This document shows, in pieces, positions 1-8,253 of a DNA stretch of 64,000 nucleotides (within the stretch, counting starts at the first letter, position 1; each line of letters starts with the position of its first letter). The DNA is from Aquitalea magnusonii (lineage in GTDB: Bacteria; Pseudomonadota; Gammaproteobacteria; Burkholderiales; Chromobacteriaceae). The stretch covers positions 2,914,001 to 2,978,000 of the forward strand of contig NZ_AP018823.1 of assembly GCF_002217795.2 (NCBI RefSeq), given 5' to 3'. A program made the position numbers and the translations under genes. Below the pieces are notes generated by a model. It worked only from the letters and a program-made list of their open reading frames with translations, had not been told where the DNA came from and searched no databases.

Positions 1-114
1 GGCGAGCGCTTACACCCCCGCCACGGGCTTACAGGAAGCCTGCCACCCAGCTTGTTGCATACCGCTCATTCCCATGAATGCCACTCCTGCAATCAGAATA
101 TTCACAATACTATT

Positions 115-133
115 GCGAATGATAATAATTATC
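115..133. promoter_or_regulatory. Fur box upstream of TonB receptor
   Basis: The 19-mer GCGAATGATAATAATTATC matches 16 of 19 positions of the classical Fur consensus (GATAATGATAATCATTATC). It lies about 130 bp before the receptor start in an otherwise GC-rich region. It predicts iron repression of the downstream receptor. Confidence 0.8.
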
Positions 134-260
134 AATAGCATTGTTGCATCGACACCATGCCTGCTCCACGCCACAGGCATGGTCGAGCGCTTCCCACACC
201 ACACGCCGGCAGGGGGTCGGCTACGGGAAGTGGTATCAGTCACCCATCAAGGAAATAGTG

Positions 261-2417
261 ATGAACAGCAGCAACAAGCAACCATTCTCCGGCCTGGCAC
301 TGGGTCATGCAGTGTGCATGGCCAGCCTGGCACTGGCCGTGCAACAGGCCTATGCCGCCACGGACAGCACCACCCTGGAAACGGTGAAAGTCAGCGCCGA
401 TCAGCGCAATGATGCGCTGGCACCGACACAGGGCTATCAGGTGGGCAGCAGCAAGAGCGCCAGTAAAACCGATACCCCGCTGCAGGACATCCCACAGGCG
501 GTATCGGTGGTCACCCGCCAGCAAATCGAGGATCAGCAAGCCCGCACCATCAGCGAAGCACTCAATTACACACCGGGGGTATTTACCGGCGCGGTGGGCT
601 CCACCACCCGCTATGACTACATTGTGTTGCGTGGTTTCAGCGATCACCCCACCTCCAATGAATTTCTGGATGGCCTGCGCCTGTTTGGCGACCCGGATGG
701 CTATAACACCCTGCAGATTGACCCCTACGTGGTGGAAAGACTGGACGTAGTGCGCGGACCGGCTTCCGCCAGCTATGGCCAGGCCTCACCCGGCGGCGTG
801 GTGGCCATCACCAGCAAACGCCCGCTGCAATCGGACTACCATGAGCTGTCGCTGACCGTGGGCAACCACCAGCAACGCAGCCTGGGGCTGGACTTTGGCG
901 GTGCCGTGGCCGGGCGCGATGATCTGTCCTACCGCCTGGTGGCCAAGGGCAGCGCCGCCGACCAGCAGCAAAACGGTGCCAGCACCGAACGCTATGTGCT
1001 GGCCCCCTCGCTCAACTGGAAAATCAGCGACAGTACCAATCTGCTGCTGCAAGCCTATTTGCAGAAAGACCCCAGCACCGGCTACCACGGCACCCTGCCC
1101 TACTACGGCACCGTGGTACCGCATAACGGCAAAACCATCTCCACCGACTTCAACGAAGGCTCCAGTGGCGACGGCATGAGCCGCGAACAGCAATACTTTG
1201 GCTATCAGCTGGAACACCGCATCAACGACGCGCTGACCTTCCGCCAGCAATACCGCCTGCAACTGAGCAAGACCGACCTGAGCCAGTACTCCGACGTGGG
1301 CTGGGTGTCGGACAGCTCCGACCTGCTCAACCGCACCTATGCCCGCTCCAGCGAGCGCTCCACCGCCCACATCATCGACAACAACCTGGAAGCCCGCTTC
1401 AGTGCGCTGGGACTCAAGCACACCGTGCTGGCCGGACTGGACTACCAGACCAGCCGCAACAAGGGCGACAACTCCTATACCTACACCGGCACCACCATCA
1501 ACCCCTTCAACACCGTCTATGACGACAGCAGCCACCCGCTGTCCTACAAATACTTCGACCGCAAGCGCGATCAGACCGGTGTCTACCTGCAAGACCAGAT
1601 GGCGCTGGACAACTGGAAACTGACCGCCGGCCTGCGCCACGATCAGGCCAAGGTATCGGAAACCAATACCAGCACCGGCGTGAGCAATAGCTGGGATGGC
1701 GGCAAAACCACCGGTCGGCTGGGGCTGGTCTACCAGGCGGCCAATGGCCTGAGCCCCTACCTGAGCTATAGCGAAGGCTTTGACCCAAGCCAGGCCTATG
1801 CCACCGATACCAATGGCAATGTGCTCAAACCGATGCAAAGCAAGCAAAGCGAAGTCGGCATCCGCTACCAGCCCAACAGCGACATCCAGCTTTCGGCGGC
1901 CATCTACGACTTGCGCCAAAGCAATGTCGCCCAATACAACGCCACCACCTTCAAATACGATCCTATCGGCAAGGTCCGCTCGCGCGGCGTGGAACTGGAA
2001 GCCAATGCCAGGCTGAGCCAGCGCCTGTCGCTGCTGGCGGGCTACACCTATACCGACATGGAAGTGACCGAAGGCAGCAATCAGGGCAAGACGCCGTATC
2101 TGGCACCGGCACACAAGGCCACCGCCTGGCTGGACTATGCCTTTGACAGCGGCATCAATCTGGGCGGCGGCATTCGCCATACCGGCTGGATGTGGGCCGA
2201 CAGCGCCAATACCCTGACCATTCCGGGTGTCACGCTGTACGACCTGCGCCTGCGGCTGCAACTGGGCCAGTTCAGCCCGTCGCTCAAAGGCAGCACGCTG
2301 CAGATCAACGCCAACAACCTGGCCAACAAGACCTACGTGGCATCGTGCTACAGCAGCTATGCCTGCTACTACGGCGAGAAGCGCAATATCAGCGCCACCC
2401 TCAGCTACAAGTGGTAA
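261..2417 (+). CDS. TonB-dependent siderophore receptor
   Basis: Outer membrane receptor of 718 residues that imports a ferric siderophore using TonB energy. The chosen ATG follows an AAGGAAA ribosome binding site and opens a signal peptide ending in AYA-ATDS; an upstream in-frame start would add 40 residues that do not look like a leader. The N-terminal plug domain (roughly residues 60-190) contains DIPQAVSVVTRQQIEDQ and VERLDVVRGPASASYGQ, typical of the FhuA/FpvA siderophore receptor family. The rest is a beta barrel, and the chain ends in an aromatic residue (SYKW) as expected for outer membrane insertion. No siderophore synthesis genes are nearby, so the ligand may be a xenosiderophore; the substrate cannot be named. 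It converges on the dnr gene. Confidence 0.93.
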   Translation: MNSSNKQPFSGLALGHAVCMASLALAVQQAYAATDSTTLETVKVSADQRNDALAPTQGYQVGSSKSASKTDTPLQDIPQAVSVVTRQQIEDQQARTISEALNYTPGVFTGAVGSTTRYDYIVLRGFSDHPTSNEFLDGLRLFGDPDGYNTLQIDPYVVERLDVVRGPASASYGQASPGGVVAITSKRPLQSDYHELSLTVGNHQQRSLGLDFGGAVAGRDDLSYRLVAKGSAADQQQNGASTERYVLAPSLNWKISDSTNLLLQAYLQKDPSTGYHGTLPYYGTVVPHNGKTISTDFNEGSSGDGMSREQQYFGYQLEHRINDALTFRQQYRLQLSKTDLSQYSDVGWVSDSSDLLNRTYARSSERSTAHIIDNNLEARFSALGLKHTVLAGLDYQTSRNKGDNSYTYTGTTINPFNTVYDDSSHPLSYKYFDRKRDQTGVYLQDQMALDNWKLTAGLRHDQAKVSETNTSTGVSNSWDGGKTTGRLGLVYQAANGLSPYLSYSEGFDPSQAYATDTNGNVLKPMQSKQSEVGIRYQPNSDIQLSAAIYDLRQSNVAQYNATTFKYDPIGKVRSRGVELEANARLSQRLSLLAGYTYTDMEVTEGSNQGKTPYLAPAHKATAWLDYAFDSGINLGGGIRHTGWMWADSANTLTIPGVTLYDLRLRLQLGQFSPSLKGSTLQINANNLANKTYVASCYSSYACYYGEKRNISATLSYKW

Positions 2418-2432
2418 GCCTGCCCGGCAAAG

Positions 2433-2462
2433 AAAAACGCCTGACACAGTCAGGCGTTTTTT
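2433..2462. terminator. bidirectional terminator between TonB receptor and dnr
   Basis: Stem CGCCTGAC / GTCAGGCG with a 3-nt loop, flanked by an A-run on the left and a six-T run on the right, so it can act on both converging transcripts. Confidence 0.85.
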
Positions 2463-2486
2463 GTTTGTCACCGCGGGCGGAGCCGC

Positions 2487-3164
2487 TTAGTCGGCGCTGT
2501 GGCGCAGCCCTTCGACATCCAGCAGCCGGATGTCGCGGCCATTGACATCGATCAGCGCCGCCTCGCTGAGCTGATGCAGCATGCGCGAGAAGGTTTCCGG
2601 CGTCAGGTTCAGCCGCGAGGCAATCAGGTTCTTGTTCACCGGCAGCGTCACCAGCGGCATGGCGGCGTCCAGTTCGGCATTCTGCAGCAGATAACCCACC
2701 ACCCGCTGCAGCGAGCTTTCGATGGTGTAGCGCTCCACATCGCGCACCAGGCCATGCAGCCGCATCGACAGCCCGGCCAGCAGACGGCGGGCAAAGGCCG
2801 GGTCTTTTTCAATGGCCTGATTGATGCCCTGTGCTTCCACTTTCAGCAGGAAACCGTCTTCCAGAAACTGCGCCATCACCGGGCAGGGCTTGCCCAGAAA
2901 CATCACCGCCTCGGCAAAGCTCTGGCCGGGGTGGATGATTTCCATCACTTTTTCACTGCCTTGCGAGGAGGAAATGGCCAGTTTCACCCGGCCATACACC
3001 ACCAGGAACATGCCATCGCAAGGGTCTCCCTTCTGGAAGATCACCTGCCCCTTATTGCCGCGTACCTCATGGGTAAACGGCACCAGCGCATCAATCTGCG
3101 CCGGCGACAGTTGCTGAAACAGCGGCTGGTGCCGCAAAAACGAGGGAATATCGACAGTTTGCAT
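2487..3164 (-). CDS. dnr: Dnr-type Crp/Fnr family regulator (NO-responsive)
   Basis: Transcription factor of 225 residues starting at MQTVDIPSFL. A cyclic-nucleotide-binding-like sensor domain (about 15-130) is followed by a long dimer helix and a winged helix (about 150-220). It lacks the N-terminal cysteine cluster of Fnr, so it is not an Fe-S oxygen sensor. The FAEAVMFLGKP and LTPETFSRMLHQL segments resemble Pseudomonas Dnr, which uses heme to sense NO. The recognition helix carries ETFSR, the E-x-x-S-R arrangement that reads TTGAT-N4-ATCAA, matching the boxes found at nirS, nirJ, norC/nirE and nnrS here. It follows nirN on the same strand with a 171-bp gap and no Dnr box of its own was seen. 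An upstream GTG/ATG start adding 13 residues is possible but less likely. Confidence 0.85.
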   Translation of the reverse strand: MQTVDIPSFLRHQPLFQQLSPAQIDALVPFTHEVRGNKGQVIFQKGDPCDGMFLVVYGRVKLAISSSQGSEKVMEIIHPGQSFAEAVMFLGKPCPVMAQFLEDGFLLKVEAQGINQAIEKDPAFARRLLAGLSMRLHGLVRDVERYTIESSLQRVVGYLLQNAELDAAMPLVTLPVNKNLIASRLNLTPETFSRMLHQLSEAALIDVNGRDIRLLDVEGLRHSAD

Positions 3165-3335
3165 GACTTTTCCATAGTCGAGCCGGGCGCAAGCTCCCGT
3201 CATGCTGGCGACTATAGGCCGCCAGTCAGGACATCGCCATGCGCATAAAGCATCAGCCCACTAAGCCAAACGGCGTAGGCGGCAGGCTGACGCCGCACCG
3301 GGCCATGCCGCCAGCGCGCTTGCGCCGTGCCGCAC

Positions 3336-4898
3336 TCAGTGGCTGGTGCCTTCCGAGCGGTTTACCTTGTTGAACACATTGTATTTGCCAATCGGCTTGG
3401 CCATGGGCAGCGCGGCCACTTCGCGCAGGGTTTGCGCATCCACCACAATCAGCTCGCCCGGATTTTCCATCACCGACACCAGCGCATAGCGGCCATCGCG
3501 GGTGAACTCCACGTGGGCGGTGGTCTTGCCCGGCCGCAGCACCAATTGGCGCACCACGCTGAGGCTGCGCTTGTCGATGATGGACAGCGTGTCCTTGTGC
3601 GCGCTCATCATGGAATCGGCCCAGGCGTAGGGCGTGTTTTCATGGCTGCGCAGGAAGAAACCCGGCCCCGGCAGTTGCACTTGCTTGATCAACTGCCAGC
3701 TATCCATGTCGACGAAACTGAGCTGGCCGCCCTTGAGATTGGGCGTGGCCATGATGCGGTGGCCATCGCGCTCGAAGCTGATGCCGGACCCCAGATGCGG
3801 CATGCCATCCAGCGGCAGGTCCGCCACCTTGCTGCGCGCATCCAGGCTGATCACCTGTGCCTGGCCGCTGCGCGAAGCACCCAGCACATGCTGATAAGAC
3901 GGGTCGAAGTAAAAATCATCCAGCACCATGGACAGCGGCGTCACCCGTGGGGTGAGAAAACCCGGCTGCGCCAGCGCCTCGCCCATCTGGTAGTCATGCA
4001 CAAGGCCGGGGTAAACCGGCGCGGCGTGGCGGTCGTAGCTGATTTCCCACAGCTCCGGCACATCTTTCAACGCCACCACAAAGCTGTGGCGCGGCGCGGC
4101 TTCGTATACGGCGGACACCCGCGACGGATGACCGGCGGCATCACGCACTGCAATGGTTTTCACCGGGGCCAGGCCGTGGGCGTCCAGCAGCACCAGCGTC
4201 TGCGGCAGGGTGTTGCCGGCCAGAATCCAGTTGCCGTCATCCGATACCGCGATATTGCGCGTGTTCAAGCCCACGCGGATATCCGCCACCACTTGCAGGC
4301 TGTACAGGTCGTACTGGGTCACCCAGCCATCGCGGCTGGAAAAATAGACAAAGCGGCCATCGGGGGAAAACTTGGGCCCGCCATGCACCGCATAGTGGCT
4401 GGCAAAACGGGTGATGGGCCGAAAGCGCTCGCCATCCAGCACCGTGACATGGTGATCGCCCGCCTCCACCACCACAAACAGGTTGAGCGGGTTTGCCGTG
4501 TATTGCGGCTTGGCCGGCAGGCTGGACAGCGCCACCGGCTGGCGGTGCGAGGCGCGCATGTCGGCCTCGCTCCAGCGCGGCGGCGTGGCCGGAGCACTTT
4601 GTACATAGGCGGTGAGCTGGCTGATCTGCTCCTCGCTCAGCTGGCTGGCAAAACCGGCCATCTGGGTGGCGCTGCGCCCCTGACGGATGGTGCGGCTGAT
4701 TTCGGCGGGTTTCAGCCGCTCCAGGCTTTCCGGCAGCAAGGCCGGGCCCATGCCGCCCAAGCGGTCGGCCCCGTGACAGCTTTGGCAATGCTGGCCGTAT
4801 AACTGGGCGGCGGCGGATGAATCGATGTCCGCTGCGGGAGCAGCCTGCAGCGGCAGGCTGAGGGTCAGGGCAAACAAAACCAGCCAGCGTTTCATCAT
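3336..4898 (-). CDS. nirN: NirN, dihydro-heme d1 dehydrogenase
   Basis: Periplasmic c-type cytochrome of 520 residues that carries out the last step of heme d1 synthesis, introducing the acrylate double bond into dihydro-heme d1. A signal peptide (MMKRWLVLFALTLSLPLQA) precedes a cytochrome c domain with CQSCH at 38-42, and the remainder is an eight-bladed d1-type propeller similar to NirS (for example YAVHGGPKFSPDGRFVYF and the C-terminal GKYNVFNKVN). It is shorter than NirS and belongs to the NirN branch. Its start overlaps the nirJ stop (ATGATG over TGA) with AAGGA inside the end of nirJ, so translation is coupled to nirJ. Start at 4895 is an equal alternative. Confidence 0.92.
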   Translation of the reverse strand: MMKRWLVLFALTLSLPLQAAPAADIDSSAAAQLYGQHCQSCHGADRLGGMGPALLPESLERLKPAEISRTIRQGRSATQMAGFASQLSEEQISQLTAYVQSAPATPPRWSEADMRASHRQPVALSSLPAKPQYTANPLNLFVVVEAGDHHVTVLDGERFRPITRFASHYAVHGGPKFSPDGRFVYFSSRDGWVTQYDLYSLQVVADIRVGLNTRNIAVSDDGNWILAGNTLPQTLVLLDAHGLAPVKTIAVRDAAGHPSRVSAVYEAAPRHSFVVALKDVPELWEISYDRHAAPVYPGLVHDYQMGEALAQPGFLTPRVTPLSMVLDDFYFDPSYQHVLGASRSGQAQVISLDARSKVADLPLDGMPHLGSGISFERDGHRIMATPNLKGGQLSFVDMDSWQLIKQVQLPGPGFFLRSHENTPYAWADSMMSAHKDTLSIIDKRSLSVVRQLVLRPGKTTAHVEFTRDGRYALVSVMENPGELIVVDAQTLREVAALPMAKPIGKYNVFNKVNRSEGTSH

Positions 4899-6091
4899 GC
4901 TGTTTCCTTTTGCCATGGCGTCAGCGGTGCCAGCGCATGCACGCCGCTGGTCACGCCCACTTCTTCATCGCTCAGATAACAGGCCGGGTCCGCCGCCCAG
5001 AAATTGCCGGTCAGCTCCCAGGCGCGCACCCGGGTATTGCCATTGCAGATGGCCAGATGCTGACAGGCGGCGCAGCGCCCTTCCACCGGCCGTGGCGACT
5101 GGCGCAGCCCAGAGAGCAGCGGGTGGGACAGATCCTGCCAGATGGCGGAAAACGGCCGCTGGCGCACATTGCCCAGCGTCACCTTCCACCACATGGTGTC
5201 CGGATGCACATTGCCCAGATTGTCGATATTGGCCACGTTCACCCCGCTGGCGTTGCCACCCCAGGCCAGCAGGCGCTGGCGCAGTTGCGCCGCCAGTGCC
5301 GGGTAATGACGGGCAGCCCAGTGCAGCAGGTACACCGCATCGGCATCGTTGTTGCCGGTAACGAAATCACGCGGCTTGCCAGCGCGGATGTGCTGCAGGC
5401 AGGACTCGATCAGCAAGTCCATCGCCCAGCGGGTGCGTGGCTGGCGGGCGTCGTCGGCGCGGTGCTTGTTGCCGCGCCCGGCATAGTTGAGATGGGAAAA
5501 ATAAAACTTGTCGATGTCTTCCACTGCCAGTAGCTGCAATAGCGCAGGCAAGTCGTCGGCATTGTCTTCGGTCATGGTGTAGCGCAGGCCCACTTTCAGC
5601 CCGGCATCGCGCGCCAGCCGCATGCCGCGCAAGGCCAGCTCGTAGCCACCGGCCAGGCGGCGGAAGCGGTCGTGGGTGGCTCCGATGCCATCCAGACTGA
5701 CACCGACATAGTCAAAGCCCACCGCCGCCAGCGCGGCAATATTGCGCTCGTCAATCAGCGTGCCATTGCTGGACAGGCCGACATAAAAACCCATGGCCTT
5801 GGCGCGGGCGGCCAGTTCGAAAATGTCCGGCCGCAGCAGCGGCTCGCCGCCGGACAGAATCAGCACCCGCACGCCAAAGGCGTGCAGATCGTCCATCACC
5901 GCACAGGCTTCTGCCGTACTCAGCTCGCCCTGGAAATCCTTGTTGGCCGAGGTGGAGTAACAATGCTGGCAGGTGAGATTGCAACGGCGGATCAGGTTCC
6001 AGATCACCACCGGGCCGCTGGGTTTGCCACGACGGGCGGGGGCGGCTGCCGGGTCCAGCAGGCTTTGCAGATAGGGTGTCAGGCGCAGCAT
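4895..6091 (-). CDS. nirJ: NirJ, heme d1 biosynthesis radical SAM protein
   Basis: Radical SAM enzyme of 398 residues that replaces the propionates of rings A and B of didecarboxysiroheme on the way to heme d1. The SAM cluster motif CNLTCQHC is at residues 37-44, with the GGEPLLRPDIFELA segment typical of the fold downstream. The C-terminal SPASM-like region has CAACQHLAIC and a later cysteine (DPACYLSDEE) for a second Fe-S cluster. The ATG at 6091 has GGAG eight bases upstream; a longer in-frame start at 6220 would swallow the promoter. It has its own Dnr box at 6150-6163, separate from the nirS operon, and is coupled to nirN. Confidence 0.94.
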   Translation of the reverse strand: MLRLTPYLQSLLDPAAAPARRGKPSGPVVIWNLIRRCNLTCQHCYSTSANKDFQGELSTAEACAVMDDLHAFGVRVLILSGGEPLLRPDIFELAARAKAMGFYVGLSSNGTLIDERNIAALAAVGFDYVGVSLDGIGATHDRFRRLAGGYELALRGMRLARDAGLKVGLRYTMTEDNADDLPALLQLLAVEDIDKFYFSHLNYAGRGNKHRADDARQPRTRWAMDLLIESCLQHIRAGKPRDFVTGNNDADAVYLLHWAARHYPALAAQLRQRLLAWGGNASGVNVANIDNLGNVHPDTMWWKVTLGNVRQRPFSAIWQDLSHPLLSGLRQSPRPVEGRCAACQHLAICNGNTRVRAWELTGNFWAADPACYLSDEEVGVTSGVHALAPLTPWQKETA

Positions 6092-6149
6092 GAAAGGCTC
6101 CGGCAATGGTGACGGCAGACAGTGTGCGGGGACATGCGGGCGGCGCTCC

Positions 6150-6163
6150 TTGACCCGTATCAA
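6150..6163. promoter_or_regulatory. Dnr/Fnr box of the nirJ promoter
   Basis: TTGACCCGTATCAA, a half-degenerate TTGAT-N4-ATCAA site. A minus-strand CACACT (6121-6126) lies with its first base 30.5 bp from the box centre, the same geometry as the other boxes here, and nirJ starts at 6091. Confidence 0.75.
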
Positions 6164-6257
6164 CGGGATGCAGACAGCCCCAGGCGCGGGTAACAAAATA
6201 ACGCCGAGTCGCGGAGGCAAGGAGGCACAACGCAGCCGCAGTTTTTTGTCAGCCGCG

Positions 6258-7265
6258 CTATACCCGCAAGCCGGATTTTTTCAGGATACGGGTGGAAAAC
6301 AGCAGCGCATGACGACGGCAGGCCGGGCCGAGCAATTGCAATAGCGCGACCTGCTGTTCGCGTACCGCGCGGCGATTGTCGCCATGCACCATGGCAAACA
6401 GGTTGTAAGGCCAGTGCGGCAGGTGGCGCGGACGGCGGTAGCAGTGGCTGACGCAATCCAACTGCCCCAGTTGCTGGCCCAGCTCATCCACCAGTTCGTC
6501 CGCCACATCGAATACCGCCATGCCATTGGCGCGGTAGCCGATGGCGTAATGATTGGGCACCGCGCCGATGCGGCGGATCACCCCCTGCTCCAGCATGCGG
6601 CCCAGTCGGCTCAACACCTCCTGCTCTGGCAATTGCAGACTGTCGGCCAATTGGCGGTAGGGCTGTTCCACCAAGGGCAGCCCGGCCTGGCTGGCGCGGA
6701 TCAGCCGCCAGTCGTCCTCGTCCAGCACGGCTATCTGCGGTCTGTCGTCCACCGTGCCGCGCCCGGCGCTGGCCTGCCCCACCGCCGCCTGGCCGCCCAC
6801 GGTAAAACGCATGCCGACAAAGTATTCACGCTGCTTGGGAAAGGCATGCACGGTGAGACCAGTCAGCAGCTCGATGGCGCTGCAGGCGGCGGAAATGCCG
6901 GCCTGGCTGGCGGCGGCCAGCACAAACCACATATTCAGCTTGTGACTGCGCTGGTAGTTGTGCGCCACCGCCGGCAGGCTGTTGACTGCCGCCGCCACTT
7001 CGTCAAAGCGTGCCGGTGGCACTGCCAGCGCCGCCAGCACAAAGCAGCCGCCCATGCGTTCTATCTGGTAGAGCGGGCCAAAGCGGGTGAGCACCTGCCG
7101 CTGTAGCAGGCCATCCAGCCCTTGCCGCAAGGCCAGCTCGCTGCAACCGAGGGTGGCGGCGGCACGGGCAAAGGGCTGACTGGTGAGCGGAAAACCCCCT
7201 TGCAACTGGTTGACGATGCTGGTTTCCAGCGCATTGAGCTTGGCCTGGCTATGCGTGATGGCCAT
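6258..7265 (-). CDS. nirGH: NirG-NirH fused siroheme decarboxylase subunit
   Basis: Protein of 335 residues made of two tandem Lrp/AsnC-like units, each a winged helix plus an alpha-beta domain. Unit one carries NYQRSHKLNMWFVLAA and unit two carries CYRRPRHLPHWPYNLFAMVHG, the signatures of siroheme decarboxylase subunits. With the upstream gene it removes the acetate carboxyls of siroheme to give 12,18-didecarboxysiroheme for heme d1. Pseudomonas encodes NirG and NirH separately (about 150-170 residues each); here one ORF carries both without a stop or frameshift. Assignment as G then H rests on operon order. The start overlaps the nirDL stop by 17 bp and has GGAG upstream. An in-frame start at 7334 would extend it inside the preceding gene and is unlikely. 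Confidence 0.88.
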   Translation of the reverse strand: MAITHSQAKLNALETSIVNQLQGGFPLTSQPFARAAATLGCSELALRQGLDGLLQRQVLTRFGPLYQIERMGGCFVLAALAVPPARFDEVAAAVNSLPAVAHNYQRSHKLNMWFVLAAASQAGISAACSAIELLTGLTVHAFPKQREYFVGMRFTVGGQAAVGQASAGRGTVDDRPQIAVLDEDDWRLIRASQAGLPLVEQPYRQLADSLQLPEQEVLSRLGRMLEQGVIRRIGAVPNHYAIGYRANGMAVFDVADELVDELGQQLGQLDCVSHCYRRPRHLPHWPYNLFAMVHGDNRRAVREQQVALLQLLGPACRRHALLFSTRILKKSGLRV

Positions 7266-8253
7266 AACAGGCTCCGCGTTGGGTATAGCGTTTAAGCGAG
7301 GGCAGCACGGCATGCGGGTAATGCTGCAAGCCATGACGCCGGATCAGATCGTCCAGCATGGCCTGCAGGCTGGCGGCATCACTGGCGTGAATCATGCAGA
7401 ACAACTGGTAAGGCCAGTGCGGCGGCCGCGCCGGGCGTTCATAACACAGCGTCACCGCCGGTTCTGTCGCCAGCTGGCATGCGATGGCTGCGCGACGGGC
7501 GGCATCGTCGATCTGCCACACGCACATGGCGTTGTGGCGATAGCCCAGCTCGGCATGGCGCAGCACCGCACCAAAGCGCCGCAGCACGCCTTGCGCCTGC
7601 CAGTCCTGCAACTGCTGCAGCACCTCCTGCTCGGTCAGGCCGCAGCCGCTGGCCAGCAACTGGAACGGATGCAATTGCAGTGGCAGCCCGCCACGCAGCG
7701 CAGCCAGCAGGCGCTGCTGCCGCCAGTCCGGGCGGATAGGGTCCGGCTGGCGTTGTGGCTGGCGCTGCGCGTGGCTGCCATCCAGCGCAAAGCCCAGGTC
7801 GATATGGTATTCGTGCAGCAAGGGCAGGTTGAGCGGCACCAGCGCGGTGGCCAGATGGATGCGCGACAGCACCTCGGCCACGGCGGCGGCATCGCTGGCG
7901 GTCACCACAAACCACAGGTTGAAGTGGTGGTCGCGCTGGTAGTTATGGTTGACCTCGGCATGGCTGCTGACAAAAGCGGCCACCGCATCCAGCCGCTCCG
8001 GCGGCACTGCCAGTGCGGCCAGCGTGCTGCTGCCCACGGTATTGGGGGCAAACACCGCCCCCAGCCGGGACAGCAGGCCGGCCTGCCGCGCGGATTGCAG
8101 CAGTTGCAGCAGCGCGCTGGCGCTCCAGCCATCGCCCAGCAGGGCGGCCATGTCGGCAAATGGTGTGGCGCTGAGCGGAAACTGCTTCTGGCAACGGTCC
8201 AGTGCCTGCAGGCTGCGCGGCGGCAGTACACCAGGGCTTGGCAGGTCTGGCAT
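7249..8253 (-). CDS. nirDL: NirD-NirL fused siroheme decarboxylase subunit
   Basis: Protein of 334 residues with two Lrp/AsnC-like units. The first has NYQRDHHFNLWFVVTA, the second CYERPARPPHWPYQLFCMIHA, as in NirD-L fusions known from Paracoccus and Hydrogenobacter. It partners with the next gene (NirG-NirH) in decarboxylating siroheme. A proline/arginine-rich linker (about residues 155-175) joins the units. The start codon shares one base with the nirF stop (TGATG), so translation is coupled. The winged helices are structural relics in this family and DNA binding is not expected. Confidence 0.9.
   Translation of the reverse strand: MPDLPSPGVLPPRSLQALDRCQKQFPLSATPFADMAALLGDGWSASALLQLLQSARQAGLLSRLGAVFAPNTVGSSTLAALAVPPERLDAVAAFVSSHAEVNHNYQRDHHFNLWFVVTASDAAAVAEVLSRIHLATALVPLNLPLLHEYHIDLGFALDGSHAQRQPQRQPDPIRPDWRQQRLLAALRGGLPLQLHPFQLLASGCGLTEQEVLQQLQDWQAQGVLRRFGAVLRHAELGYRHNAMCVWQIDDAARRAAIACQLATEPAVTLCYERPARPPHWPYQLFCMIHASDAASLQAMLDDLIRRHGLQHYPHAVLPSLKRYTQRGACYGHHA

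Noticed and set aside
786..2471. 561-codon minus-strand ORF opposite the TonB receptor
   Set aside because: Shadow of the receptor; low-complexity Val/Ala/Gly pattern without domains.
2487..3164. Fnr oxygen sensor
   Set aside because: The N-terminal cysteines needed for the Fe-S cluster are missing; Dnr fits better.
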